Part shown: positions 20,588 through 31,957 of the stretch, in pieces | How positions within the stretch are numbered: the first letter of the stretch is position 1 | Layout: the number at the start of each line of letters is the position of its first letter | Source of the DNA: Flectonema sp. DT1601 | Taxonomy: Eukaryota; Euglenozoa; Diplonemea; Diplonemida; Diplonemidae | Reading direction: 5' to 3' | Assembly: GCA_964019425.1 (NCBI GenBank) | Contig: OZ025838.1 | Coordinates: 124,001-188,000, forward strand | Length of the DNA: 64,000 bases | Made by a program: the position numbers and the translations under genes | The notes under the pieces: model-generated | The model's input: only the letters and a program-made list of their open reading frames with translations | What the model was told of the DNA's origin: nothing | The model's database searches: none

Positions 20588-20690
20588 GTTATTTATTTGT
20601 TTATATCGAAGCCAAATCTCTGGACAAGCGCACGGGGTACCATTCGGTACCCGTGAGACTCACAGGCAAGAAACGTGGATGGACAAAACA
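20588..20690 (-). repeat. Diverged relative of the SINE-like repeat
   Basis: Shares the TATTTATTTGTTTA tail, CGAAGCC, GGGGTAC, CCGTGAGACTCACAG and AAGAAACGT blocks with copies A-C in the same order, but differs between them. Looks like an older or different subfamily. Confidence 0.4.
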
Positions 20691-21148
20691 GTCAGTGCAA
20701 GAATAATACCCAATTTACAAGTAGAACAACAAAAAGTAACGCAAACCTTCACAGTAACAGAAGACCCAATCCATTTCCGAAGTCTTCGTACTCGAAATTC
20801 TTATTACGTAAGATCATTTCTTGCGGAAAAAGTTATTGAAAGAGAGAGAAAAAACAAAAAATGAAAAAATACTACTGCGACAATGTCAAGACAACAAAGT
20901 TATTTTTTTGTGTTTTTTATTTTTTTTTTTTTTTTGGCCATGAGGACTCGGCACTCAACGCGATTATAACTAACGTAAAAAAAAAAAAACAACTTCAGCA
21001 GAACAATTCATACAAAAAAAAAAAAAAAAAAAATTATAATAATAATAATAATATACCAGTCAAAAAAACAGATTGCGACTAAAAACACATGTTCTCACTG
21101 TCTGAGCAAGGTTGCACAATATGATACTTTTGCTCAATTTGTTTTTTT

Positions 21149-21710
21149 TGGAATCGGGAGGGTACGAAGGATAACTACTTCCCTACAGGACGTGCCAAAG
21201 GACCATGGGGTTCTGAAGGCTACCAATTGAAGAGGTTTGCTCTTGACATTTGGCGCTCAGCACATTTGGGAGGTGAAATAAGTGACGTGAAACTTCGTTT
21301 TGAAGTTACCCGCACTAAGATGGCTATCGTTTCATACCTGACATTATCGACATGTCCCCCAGATGATCTTGACCGCTATCCGTAGTAACTTCCTTTCCTT
21401 CCGCTAGTTAGTGAGGGGTTATCAAAATGAAGTACAAGACTCCACAATGGGATATCGATTTCATACTTTTTGCATCCTCCGCATTAGAGGTGACTACGAT
21501 ATTTGTGAGCAAATACAGGGATCTGGTAGATTAGAATAGCATCCCTGAGGAGTCAGACAACTCTTCTTCTGAGTCTGAGAGCTCTCCCATCAGCACTAAC
21601 TATGATGATGACGATCATAATTCATCATACGTTGTGAATCCATACAAAGAAATTGTTGGAAACCACAAAATCTCTTTTCTCAATTCAGGTGACAAGCTTG
21701 TGATGCCAAC
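21149..21710 (+). pseudogene. Decayed coding-like segment, family unknown
   Basis: A patch with clearly coding-like codon use and normal base composition inside the AT-rich desert, and the only sizeable coding-like patch on the plus strand in this region. Two conceptual stretches of about 60-90 codons are readable, including an acidic Ser/Asp-rich part. It has no start, is broken in at least two places and matches no family I recognise. It could derive from a host gene or from a mobile element. Confidence 0.4.
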
Positions 21711-23211
21711 CTCCCGATTTTCGGGCGGAAATAGACCGAACGATGCAGCGCATTAAAATGCCGCTAATTTCTTTTCGAAAAAAGAAATTTTCATTGTCCA
21801 GAACTTAGTCGCAAAAAAAAAAAAAAATTGACTAGTATAATAATTATAAAACCTTGGAATCCCATAGAATATTTCCTATGTGTGAAGTACAATAGGGTTA
21901 CTTGATTAACGTGAATAGGACTTAGTAGCGCTGCTAGTCAGAAATCAGAAAACCCTTTACGCGCACACGAAACGTTTTTTTTTTTTGCTTTTTGTTGCAG
22001 TCACTGAAGGCCAACTTAACTTAGAAATAAATTGCTCTGGTTTTCATTTCAGCGATGCAACTAGAGAAAAGGAAAAAAGGGAAAAAAAAAAAAAAAAAAA
22101 AAACACAGGCGACAAAAACAGAAAACGGAATTGTGTACTATGATCTATCGTGTTTAAATTCCATACAGAAAGTATGGATGTCAAAAAGAATTTTTTTTAA
22201 AAGATAAAAAAAAATGTTTTTGTTTGTTAATTTGTTTGTTGTTTTCTACAACGATTTTTTTCTTGTTTTTTTTCTTAAATCATTTAGTAGAATAAAGTGA
22301 CAAGGAAGAGAGTTAAAAATGAATAAAAAATTAGATTCCTTTTTTTTTTTTTTAAAAAAAGCCCCCCCACCCTTGGGCAAATAAACGCAAGACATCAGGG
22401 GGGAAAAAAACAAACCACAGATAAAAGAGAGGTAAAAAAAATAGGCTTTATCGGTTCCGTTTTTTAATATCGGACGTTCTCTTGCTTTTTTTCTTTTCCA
22501 GCTACAAGCCAAAGAATAAAAGAGGAAAAAAAAAAAAAAAAAAAAAAAAAAAACAAGAGATAGAGAGAGAGGGAGATGGATAGAAAAAAAACTCAAACAC
22601 AATATTTGAAAATAGATACAAGGTAGGTTAAAACTTGGAAAAAAGGGTGGGGCTCAGATGCCAACCCTGTTGCTACTAATTAGAAGTTCGAGCGCCATGC
22701 CCTGCAAGCCTCAGATTGAGATAAAAAAAACAAACTCGCAAAACATTTTATTGCTTAAAATTACTTTTAATAACACATAAAAGGTTGCTAGAAAAAGAAA
22801 GAAAAGAAAAACTGAAAAAAAAAAATAAAGGAAATCGGGAAGTAAAATCTACACTTTTTTGTTAATTTTTTTTGTACCGAGAAACTACGTAATTTCTCAG
22901 CGTAATTACCTATTCCCCTGTGCGACAGGATTCTGTCTGCGATCAACGAAATATAAACCATATTATGTTAACAGAGCAGCCAATAGCAGGAGGGGAAGGG
23001 AAAAAAAAAATGATTTGAATCAACTTTGCTGAAATTTGCCGGCCGAACTGAAAATTCGTCCTTATAATTTGAGTACTATGGATTATTTACTCTCTTAACG
23101 TAATTACCAAAGAGAATTTTACTTTTTCCAATCCAGTACTGCAGTTTTGTGTAGTTTTTTCAGATACAGTAAAATAGTTTGCGTCAAGAACGAATAATAA
23201 AAAGACGGGAA

Positions 23212-23246
<35 letters not shown>

Positions 23247-23735
23247 ATATTTGTGAGAATCGCATGGCAGCAACATTTAATGTTGTCTTTTTTTTTTTTT
23301 TTTGCAATGCCGCCTTTCAATTAATTCACAAAAAAAAATTATTTTTTTTTTTTTTTTTTAACTTCCAGTTGTCTTCAACAATTCTATCTGCATTCGTAGT
23401 GGCTTTCAATGCGGCCTTCGCGTGTAGTAAATTAAGTCCAACAGATTATATTTAACTACTCACTCAATCAAAGAGAGTGCTACTCAAATTAATCACTGCG
23501 TGTTATCGACAAGGGACTTGCATTTAAAACAATAATAAAAAAACAAAAAAAGAACAGTATGAGTGATACTTACGGAAAGGAAGCTCACCATATGGCCGAA
23601 AATAATATAATCTATATCGATAGTTATCCTTTTATAATAAACTCATGACCTTGGAAGGCAAGAGAAAAAAAAGGAAATTAAAAAATCGGCGGTTCTTTTG
23701 TTTTTGTTTTTTGTTGTTTTCATTTTTATTAAATT

Positions 23736-23766
<31 letters not shown>

Positions 23767-24626
23767 CTAAATAGAAATCCCATAAATAACTTTCTCAACG
23801 AACTGCAGGTCTGTCATTTGCAACACTCACCTGTTTAAAAACACATCAGAAAAAAAAAGACGCTGCGGGAAAAGAAAAAAACAAAATGGTAAGAAAATAA
23901 GATGAGGAAAAAAATAAGATGAGGAAAAAAATAAATAATAATAAACCTTTACAAAAAGGGGAAAAAATGATTAAATAAGGGAACTCAGTTCAACGAAAAT
24001 AAATAAGCAGAAATCACTACTCTTTTAACATACAAAAACAGAACTGATGAACTGAATTTCATTGGGAAGTTAGAAAAAAGCTATCAAAAAAAAAAAAAAA
24101 AAATAATTAAAAAAAAAAAATAAAACCACCACTGAGAGAGCTCATTACCGGTAGTTTATTATTTTATTTTTTATTCTTTTTTTTTCCAGTCGTAGCAGCA
24201 ACAACAAAAAAAAAAAAAAAAAAAAAAAACATAAGTAGCAAAGCATTTAATACGCTGTCAACAGCAATAAAATATAAAATAACACTGTTACACTTTCTTC
24301 TTCTTCTTCTTCTTCACCAAAAAAGAACCACAGAGACTACTGTATTCCACGTCTAATTTTAAAAAAAGACGGCTATCAAAAATAAAGTCAGTCACATCAC
24401 ACTCATTGACAGCAGAAATAATAATAAGGCTACTAAAGAAGTTCATAAATTCGAATTAAAATCAAAGGTTGGAAAAAAAAAAACATATGACTAAAAATAA
24501 AGGAAAAGAAGAAGAAGAAGAAGAAGAAGAAGTAGAAAAAACTGATATACCAATGAGGTCTAATACAAGCAGGGAAGTCAAGCTTTGCTATGAAAAAAAA
24601 AGAAACGCATAATGAACAAACCCTTT

Positions 24627-24714
24627 ATCTGGTACGGTTTCACAGCAAGTGTTTCGGTAGCCTTTTTTCTCTCTTGCTAACATCACAGAAATAGACTACA
24701 ATCATAACAACGAA
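24627..24714 (-). pseudogene. Partial relic of the adjacent membrane-protein gene
   Basis: About 88 bp aligning at roughly 78% to 24945-25035 of the intact gene next door, same orientation. The shared part corresponds to the end of the transmembrane helix and the first cytoplasmic residues (YFCNVGKRETAVETFAAKS). The rest of the copy cannot be found. It suggests an old tandem duplication of which one copy decayed. Confidence 0.6.
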
Positions 24715-24829
24715 ATTATATATACGACCCAGGCAACTTGTTTCCAAGTCCTGACTAGAAAAATCTTGCTGGATAATAAATACAGAGAAAGAAATGTTAA
24801 TCTAACTTTGTTGTTTATTTCGTAAATAA

Positions 24830-24861
<32 letters not shown>

Positions 24862-24895
24862 GAGATGAATTTAAATCACAAAAAAAGTGACCATT

Positions 24896-25219
24896 CTAAA
24901 AGTCTAAATTATCGTCGATTCCAGGTGATTCCACATCTATTTCCACATCTGGTTCAGACTTCGCAGCAAATGTTTCGACAGCTGTTTCTCTCTTGCCAAC
25001 ATTACAGAAGTAGACTATGATAATAACGACACTAGCAGCAGCCACTAATCCACATCCTAGTGATATAATTGCAATTACTAATTCGGTTGGTGCGGAATTG
25101 TTACCTCCACTCGAGACTACTGCTGACGTTGGAAGTGGAGTCGGCGTTGTCGTAGCTGAACACATTGAGATAACAACCTGCAACAACAGCAGCGTTCGAA
25201 CAATGTGTATTGCTGCCAT
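24896..25219 (-). CDS. Small type I membrane protein
   Basis: 107 residues: signal peptide (MAAIHIVRTLLLLQVVISMC), a 25-residue Thr/Pro/Ser-rich ectodomain likely to be O-glycosylated, one transmembrane helix (about 46-72, LVIAIISLGCGLVAAASVVI) and an acidic 35-residue cytoplasmic tail ending in DDNLDF. No family recognised. An acceptor (CGTAAATCAG) lies 9 nt before the ATG, preceded on the coding strand by a pure T43 tract. A decayed partial copy lies about 180 bp downstream. Confidence 0.75.
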   Translation of the reverse strand: MAAIHIVRTLLLLQVVISMCSATTTPTPLPTSAVVSSGGNNSAPTELVIAIISLGCGLVAAASVVIIIVYFCNVGKRETAVETFAAKSEPDVEIDVESPGIDDNLDF

Positions 25220-25273
25220 TATGAAATCTGATTTACGGAGGAAGAGTGGTTGTTTGATATTTTATATAAAATA

Positions 25274-25320
<47 letters not shown>

Positions 25321-25617
25321 CACACAAATATTGTTTATCATTTTAAACAAAAACAAACGAACCTGTGAAAGAAATGTAGTGAAGAGCACTTACAACAACA
25401 ACCCCAAAGCGGATAAAATACAAACATAGATACTTTGTTAAGACATCAATACCAACATACACTCAAGGAGTGATGTTTTAATTATCTTTTTTGTGAAGAA
25501 GAAAATGGTACAATATTCACTCCTCAGCTCACTGGGATTCATATGTTCCATAAAATGACATGAGCTGTGTTTGTAATTAAGTATGTAAAATAAGGCATGA
25601 TGACAAGATAACAGCAC

Positions 25618-25649
<32 letters not shown>

Positions 25650-25694
25650 TGAAAAAAAAAACATAAAAAAAAACTCAACAAACAAACAGGTACC
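25220..25694. other. Intergenic spacer with A43 tract
   Basis: Holds the longest homopolymer of the window, 43 A at 25275-25317, and a T22 tract around 25619-25640 next to the golgin 3' end. No gene seen. Confidence 0.6.
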
Positions 25695-28439
25695 TTATAC
25701 TTTCGCGTTTGGGAATACTTTCCGAATACCAGTCTTCTCAGCGTTTGTTAATTCTAACATGGTCGCAATGACTGGAACAAGACCTGCCTGAACAGTCTTG
25801 TTTCCTTCACTTAAGAATTTGACGAGAATATTCTTTAAATAGTCCATATTCAGATTCTTTCTGTTGTCTGAAGAAATTCTCTCACTTTGAGTGGTGTTGA
25901 GAGACTGTAATTCAGACCGAATATCATCGCGTTGAATTGTAAGCGATTTTGTTAGCTCAGTTAAACGTGAAACTTCTACAGTAAGAGACTGAAGTTCACC
26001 ATCACGGTTTGCTTGTTGTTGGGCTAATAACATCATACTGGGACCTAAGTCCCGTTGAGCTGCTGGGGTTGGATCAGAATAGTTAGGAGAGGGGTTTACA
26101 TTTAGTGGAGGAGACAGGACTTTTCTTCCAGTCACATCACCCCTTTCGAGTTCACAGAGTTTTTCTTGAAGTCTGTTTATTTCTAGTTGAGATAAAGCTG
26201 CTTGCTTTTCCTTTTCTTTGATGAGACTTTCCCTAATAGATTTCATTTCCTTTCTAGATTGTTGCAACTGACCCTGCGCTTCTTCGAGATATTTAGCAGC
26301 AGCATTTGTTGATTCCTCAAGTTTTAATGAATATTCTACTGTGACGGTTTCGATACGGTCTTGGAGTGAGTTTTCTATTTCTCGTCTTTCTTCTTCCAGA
26401 CGAAGGATGTATTGCTGTTCTGAAGATGAAATTTGATCAGTCAATCTCTCAACGCGTAGAAGGGTATCTTCCAGTTGGTTATCCTTGTCAATAATAATTT
26501 CATTTAGTGATTGTTTTTGTTTATCGAAGTCTGCTGTTGATTCTTTCAGCTCAAGTGTTCTGTTTCGAATTTCTGTTGTCGCCTTTTCCTTTATTCTTTC
26601 CATTTCAGAAGACAGTGATTCTATCTGTTCTTGTGATGCAGAGTGCTGATCCTTCGCTAGTATTTTAAACTTTTCAAACTTCTTTTGAGACACATCAGTG
26701 ACCGATTGAACTTGTTTTTTTAAAGTATCAATCAGCTCAATCGAAGAGACGAGTTCTTTCTTCAATGAAATATTTGCAGTCTCTTGTTTCTTGACATTAT
26801 CACGAGTAGTGTTGAGATCGTTCTGTGAGAGTTCTAATAAAGATTCTAAGTGAGATGCTTTGAGAGTGATTTCTTGTAATTTCTGTTCCAGATCCGCATT
26901 GTTACTGGCATTTCCTTGCATTTCCTCAAAGAATGAAAGATCTTCAACTTTCGCCGTCAGTGTTCGTATCTTATTTTCTGATTCTCGAAGGCTTTCTTGA
27001 AGTTGTTTGATTTCTTTGGTGTCAGACTCCTTTGATTGTTTACTAGCCACAGCCTCACTCTCTTTTAATGATGATATACTCAATTGTTGTTCTTCAAGTT
27101 GTTGTTGTTGCTGATCGAGTTCTCTTTTCAAGTTCAATACTAATTCTTTACTTTCACTCAAAGCAGATGACTCAGACCGAAGTTCATCAGTACGTTGTTG
27201 AAGAGTCTTGTTGAGATTTGATACTTCGATTTCAGCTGAGTTAGCACCAGAATTCGTCGCCTCTTTCAATTCTGCTATCAGATCATCTTTACTGCAGAGT
27301 TGATTCTTTAACAATGACTGTTCTTGTTCAGATTGTTGAAGTGCGTGGGATAGGTTTGAAACTTCTGCGTCAGCAGCAGTTTTCAAGTCTTGGAGTATTT
27401 GATTATGTTTTTCCATACAACCTTGAAGCTTCGCAACTTCTTCTTCTCCCTCCGCAGCGAATGCCGCAGCGCTTTCTTGAAGATTTTCGATTTGAGCGCA
27501 TTGGTTGGTTATCGTTTGAGTTAAGTCGACAATTTCTTCAGTTTTAGATTCAGAGTCGGATTTGAGATTAGAAATAACCTCCTCACTTCTACTGAGTTCT
27601 GATTCCCTTTGTGAAAGTGATTTATGAAGTTGATTTACAGCTTCAATCTTTTCGATATTAACTTTCTGCAATGACTCAATCTTATGATCTCTTTCTAATA
27701 ATAATTTCTGAATACCATCATCACCATCTGAAACACTTCTCTGAAGTTCTTCTATCTTCTTGTTGCTGTTGGATATTTCCTTCTCTATAGCAGCGTCTTT
27801 TTCTGATAAGGTTTTACGTAGTTCATTTATTTCAATAGTCGCGTCATTACTCTTTTTTGATAAGTCTTCCGATTGTTCTTTAGCGGCGTTCTCTGCGGTG
27901 GAGAGTGCCTCTCGAAGGTCGTTTATGATATTTTTGCTGTTGGATAATTCCTTTTCCAGTGAGTTGATTTTAGTTTCTCGATCAGAGAGAGTGTTTTGAA
28001 AAGTATCCATCTGTTCTTGATTGTTGTCATTGTCGGTTAGTTTAGATTCTAGTTGTGTAATCTTTTGCCTTGCAGCAGCTATCCAGGCATCTTTTTTCTT
28101 CTCGGTTTCCGACGGTGAGCTCGGGCTTGGACTACTTCCATTTTTCTGTTTTACTTCAGAAAGTTCCAGTTGCAATTTAGATATGCGCTGTTTTGCTATT
28201 TCTTTCCACTCTTCCAACTTCTTCTCGTTCTCTTTTGTTAAATTCTCAACACATTCATTCAAGGCTGCAATCTTTGTTGATTTCTCCTCATCTTTTTGCT
28301 TCAGAGCGTCTACTTCTGTCTTTGCTGCCTTTCCTTTTTCAAACAACAATTTCACCTGCCCGGCTTGTTTCTTGCATAGTGCGCGAAGCTCGTCAGGAGT
28401 TGCCTTGCTTAGATTAATTGGTTGCTTGGCCTCTGACAT
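25695..28439 (-). CDS. GRIP-domain golgin
   Basis: 914 residues, intronless. Residues 15-800 are almost continuous coiled coil rich in Glu, Lys, Gln, Ser and Leu. The C-terminal 55 residues form a GRIP domain: MDYLKNILVKFLSEGNK followed by LVPVIATMLELTNAEKTGI, matching the YLKN...KFL and LLPVL..LL pattern with the key Tyr present. GRIP domains bind Arl1 (or Arl-like) GTPases on the trans-Golgi, and such golgins tether transport vesicles. Length fits trypanosomatid and animal GRIP golgins. The start codon is the first ATG after a TTTTTTCCAG-type acceptor. Confidence 0.9.
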   Translation of the reverse strand: MSEAKQPINLSKATPDELRALCKKQAGQVKLLFEKGKAAKTEVDALKQKDEEKSTKIAALNECVENLTKENEKKLEEWKEIAKQRISKLQLELSEVKQKNGSSPSPSSPSETEKKKDAWIAAARQKITQLESKLTDNDNNQEQMDTFQNTLSDRETKINSLEKELSNSKNIINDLREALSTAENAAKEQSEDLSKKSNDATIEINELRKTLSEKDAAIEKEISNSNKKIEELQRSVSDGDDGIQKLLLERDHKIESLQKVNIEKIEAVNQLHKSLSQRESELSRSEEVISNLKSDSESKTEEIVDLTQTITNQCAQIENLQESAAAFAAEGEEEVAKLQGCMEKHNQILQDLKTAADAEVSNLSHALQQSEQEQSLLKNQLCSKDDLIAELKEATNSGANSAEIEVSNLNKTLQQRTDELRSESSALSESKELVLNLKRELDQQQQQLEEQQLSISSLKESEAVASKQSKESDTKEIKQLQESLRESENKIRTLTAKVEDLSFFEEMQGNASNNADLEQKLQEITLKASHLESLLELSQNDLNTTRDNVKKQETANISLKKELVSSIELIDTLKKQVQSVTDVSQKKFEKFKILAKDQHSASQEQIESLSSEMERIKEKATTEIRNRTLELKESTADFDKQKQSLNEIIIDKDNQLEDTLLRVERLTDQISSSEQQYILRLEEERREIENSLQDRIETVTVEYSLKLEESTNAAAKYLEEAQGQLQQSRKEMKSIRESLIKEKEKQAALSQLEINRLQEKLCELERGDVTGRKVLSPPLNVNPSPNYSDPTPAAQRDLGPSMMLLAQQQANRDGELQSLTVEVSRLTELTKSLTIQRDDIRSELQSLNTTQSERISSDNRKNLNMDYLKNILVKFLSEGNKTVQAGLVPVIATMLELTNAEKTGIRKVFPNAKV

Positions 28440-28627
28440 CGTGTGTAGAGTAACGTACTGGAAAAAAAGAATTCTATTATTAATTTATAATAAAGAGATG
28501 AAGTCGAATAAAGACCACTACGTGTCTTCCAACTAATTGTGGTTATCCTCAAATACTGAGAATTATGATATCGGAGTTGGTAGTCTCAATGAAGACTCAG
28601 GTTTGATGATCGTAACATATGAGGACT

Positions 28628-30271
28628 CTAGAAACCCAATAGTTTACCAACGTCGTAACCTCCGTCAGCTGACGGTTTCGGTTCACTGGTTTCTTCTTCG
28701 ATGCCTTTTTCATGGTCGGTAGTCTGAGTGTTGTTTTTTTTTTTTTTTTTTTTTACATAACTTCTTAAGCTAACAGGTGGATTCAATCAGAGTGATGCAT
28801 CACACTGAAGAAGCTTACCTTTTCAATAAAAAAAAAAAAAAAGAGAGAGACGGAAAAAGAAACACACCCCAGGCATCTCTTTGAGCAACATCGTGAGGGA
28901 CTTGATTGCAGTTTTCGCGCTGATTTGAAGATTTTCTTTTCTCATACGTCGATCCACTCCCTTAATTTGATACCTCTGAAGACCATCAGACGTAGTCGTC
29001 ACAGCTTCTTGTTGTCTTCGGAATCCCAAACCTTTAGGAGCAGGAATGGTATCTTTGACTGTAGCTCCAAGGACGTGAGCAGTCCTTTCTTCTTTAAGGT
29101 GGATAGGGATGGATTCATGAGTTAGTTCCCATATTTCAATTTTTTGAAGACGCATATTGTTCATTAGAGACATTGCAATATGATCTTTCTTAACAGCGAA
29201 TAATGAAATACAAAGTCTATTTAAGAACCCTTCATCAGTTGTTCTTATCTTTCTCTCAGACATATCATTACAAATAAACTGAACATGATCTTGTCTCAGA
29301 CCATCAACGTTCCTCGATGCCGCTAATAATAATATAGAATAGCATTCTACAGTGGGTGTTAGTGTACTTCGTTTTTCATAGGCTGCTTTAAACATTGAAA
29401 AAGCCGCCAACGGCTGTTCACTTTTACTGCATAGCTCTATGCATATCGTTGCAAATACGGAACTTACTGGAATCCCTCTGAGAGTGTGTAGTAGTTGTAG
29501 TGCTTCTTTTATCATTCCGGCTTTGCTTAATCCGCTCAATAAATAACAATAATAAGTGCTATTATGTTTGTAATGGTCTTGAGTGATATATTCCCGGTGG
29601 GTTTGTAAGGCATTTTCCATGAGTTCTGGTTGTTCAAGCTTTTCTGCGACCCTACTTGAGATTCTGAAAAACTGACCTAAGAGAGGTGCAGTCCAATTCC
29701 CTGTTAAGTCATTAATTATACCTCGAGAGACGTTCCAGTATCCTCTAGTCAATGAAACTCGACTCTGACTAGCAAGAGCCTTTATGGTAAAGGTTGCGAG
29801 TTCGGGTTCTATTGAGTTAGTCATCTCCTTTTGATAAGTGAATAATTTTAAAAGAAACTCATGTCTTTCAAAGCGAGCTTCTTCTCTTGGCCATCTAACA
29901 AATCCCATTATAAATGCCGCAATTCTTGATAAGTATTGATTCTCAAGAGCGACTCTAGAATCGTGAGCAATCCAAAATAGCCTTGAGACTTTTCTAATTT
30001 TTAAAACAGCATCATCAGGACCAGTGATAGCATTCATGATGTCGATGGTTAGTTCCCTTGATTGCAATTGCCTTCCTGACATTTCTTTCATTTTCAGAGG
30101 TTTACCCTCTTCGTATCGAGCTTGTTGCTTTCTTTCTTTATCGTATTTTACCGTATCATCAACGGCACTCAAGTAGCTCTTGTACTCTCTCTCAAGTTTA
30201 GCATCACCGTGGAAGGAGGGTGAGGTGCAGCATCTTTTTGCCAGACCGTATCTGACTGATCTTTGAATCAT
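28628..30271 (-). CDS. PPR-like organellar protein, two exons
   Basis: Model: exon 1 30271-28868 (468 codons) and exon 2 28723-28628, giving 499 residues ending DVGKLLGF. Without splicing the frame runs into a Phe-rich translation of the intron, so the 144-bp intron (donor GTGTGT, acceptor CACTCAG) is well supported. The N-terminus is basic with Arg/Ser, a likely mitochondrial targeting peptide. Helical repeats around 230-400, for example TYYCYLLSGLSKAGMIKEAL and CYSILLLAASRNVDG, fit pentatricopeptide repeats, which bind RNA in mitochondria or plastids. Target unknown. The intron has an unusual A22 tract upstream of its 3' splice site. Confidence 0.7.
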
Positions 30272-30379
30272 ATTTATACAACAAACCTGATAAAGGCAAG
30301 AAAATATTAATGAGAAAAATCTTTCAAATATAAAAAAAAAAATAAAAAAAAAACATAAAACCGGATCTCCAAAATATTT

Positions 30380-31018
30380 TCACAGTTTGCTTTGCTGAAT
30401 GTCAACCAACTTCATAATTGAGTCTGCGCAATGTTTCATTTTTAAATCAAATCCTCCATCGTTTTTAATAATAAATTTATTCGGATGAGATTCATACACA
30501 AGCTGCAGCTGTCTATCTTGTTGGACTGCCTGTTCTGGTGTCTCCAGACGAGTAGCGTTATTCGAAGCGGAGTAAAACGACTCGGCACCATCTGCTGCTG
30601 TTACTAAATGAACGATTCCACAATAGCGATTTAAGAGACTTTCGTCTGTCCAAGCCTCTAATGATAAAATAGTCGACCAGATCTGTTTGTTGTAAAAAGC
30701 CTTTCCATCCATCACACCCCTGTCGCATAAGATAACTGTTGGTTTGTTTAAAGTCTTGGCTAAGTTGATCATGGACGACTCGATCTCAATTTGTATTTTC
30801 ATAATTCTCCTTTGAAGTTCTATACGTTCGTCCATTGTCCCTGACGCCACAATCCCTCTTGGAACACCTGCTCCAAATAGTAGTGTTGCTATTTCTGGTA
30901 CTACCATGAGCCCAATACCATTTTCAGTTAGTCTTTTCCTTATTATTTCAACGCCGGTAGTTTTTCCAGCGCAGGGACCCCCAGTTAGGACGATATTCCA
31001 GACCTTGTTGCCGACCAT
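30380..31018 (-). CDS. Ttd14-like P-loop ATPase/kinase-like protein (AAA_28)
   Basis: 212 residues from MVGNKVWNIVLTGGP; an ATG nine codons upstream is in frame but a GTGTCACTCAG acceptor lies between the two, favouring the shorter form. The Walker A loop is GGPCAGKTTG; the Walker-B-like strand is TVILCDRGVMDGKAFY. This matches Drosophila Ttd14 and relatives, which bind GTP and phosphoinositides and act in channel trafficking; NadR-like kinases share the fold. Length is about one domain, so the C-terminal Ttd14 lipid-binding part seems absent. Cytosolic by lack of signals. Confidence 0.75.
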   Translation of the reverse strand: MVGNKVWNIVLTGGPCAGKTTGVEIIRKRLTENGIGLMVVPEIATLLFGAGVPRGIVASGTMDERIELQRRIMKIQIEIESSMINLAKTLNKPTVILCDRGVMDGKAFYNKQIWSTILSLEAWTDESLLNRYCGIVHLVTAADGAESFYSASNNATRLETPEQAVQQDRQLQLVYESHPNKFIIKNDGGFDLKMKHCADSIMKLVDIQQSKL

Positions 31019-31749
31019 TTTCTGAGTGACACGTGAGAGTAGCATTCACAGGTGAGTGTAATCTGAATAAGAACAGATATAATCAGACTAGGGGGAGAGA
31101 TTCTAAACTGAAGTGACATTTCTGCTGTTAACGAAATTACACCGACGGGCGCAAAAGAAAAGCAATCTGAGTCTTATTTTTTGTCTTTTCGAAGACTCAA
31201 CTACTCACAGGATTACAATGGGCCTCGTCGATGAAAAAAGAAACGGCGCGCGTGCCAGAGCTGATGACAGATGGACGCACAAAGAGAGCGCATCAATTTT
31301 TTTAAAAAAAAAAAAATTTTCCCTTATTTTGATATCGGTCTTGGGAGGAGTTTGCAAAAAAAAAAAGTATTCGAAGCAGACACCACAAAAACGTTTGGAG
31401 ATAAGTTTATCAAAAAAAAAAAAAAATTTAAATAAACTATCGTATCTATCGTAATATTAAAAATATTTCATCGAACCCATCTCCTCTCTCTTCAGTAATG
31501 AGGAGAGTGGATCCTATTCTTGCCCTTCAACAGAACGAGCTAGTGAGTTAGAATGAGTCTAATAGTATTTGTTTAGGAGGGTTAACTACAACGACACAGG
31601 ACTCAATCCGTAGCAATTGTTGAATTAGCTTCAGCTAAAGGAAGTTAGTTGGAATTCAATTTTGTCGAATGTTCCATTTCACAAGAACTGATATTTTTTT
31701 AAATGCCCATCGCAACTCGTCAGGACGGGTTACCATGGGAAGGAGAGTT

Positions 31750-31957
31750 ATTTATTTTATTTTATTTTATTCATTTATTTACGAAAAGCCTAAGAGCCAA
31801 AAGCCAGGCAAAGCTCACAGGGTAACAGTTATATCGCTACCAGCAACCGTGAGACTCTCACAGACGATAAGAGACGTAGAATAACCTGAAACAAATGACT
31901 ACCTAAACCCACCGCCAGCGTGAGCAGTCAGTGTTAGAGACGGCTGATAATGCCAAA
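31750..31957 (-). repeat. SINE-like dispersed repeat, copy C
   Basis: Full-length relative of copy A (about 200 bp), with an expanded A/T-rich tail (TTTATTTTATTTTATTTTA on the plus strand). Internal differences from A and B are few, so these copies are young. Confidence 0.65.

Larger units (their letters stand above)
15993..24895. other. Gene-poor, repeat-rich region, 8.9 kb
   Basis: No intact gene was found on either strand; open frames here are short and mostly homopolymer translations. The region holds dispersed repeats (separate entries), a 34-bp hairpin, a decayed coding-like segment, a partial copy of the neighbouring membrane-protein gene, CTT and GAA microsatellites (about 24297-24315 and 24508-24530), and many A/T runs of 15-32 bp. 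A short degenerate repeat pair (CAATCGCACAG..TACATG) lies near 19060-19100 and 19225-19270. Confidence 0.6.

Noticed and set aside
22246-22602. 118-codon minus frame and similar ones in the desert
   Set aside because: Mostly Phe/Lys translation of A/T runs; no coding signal.
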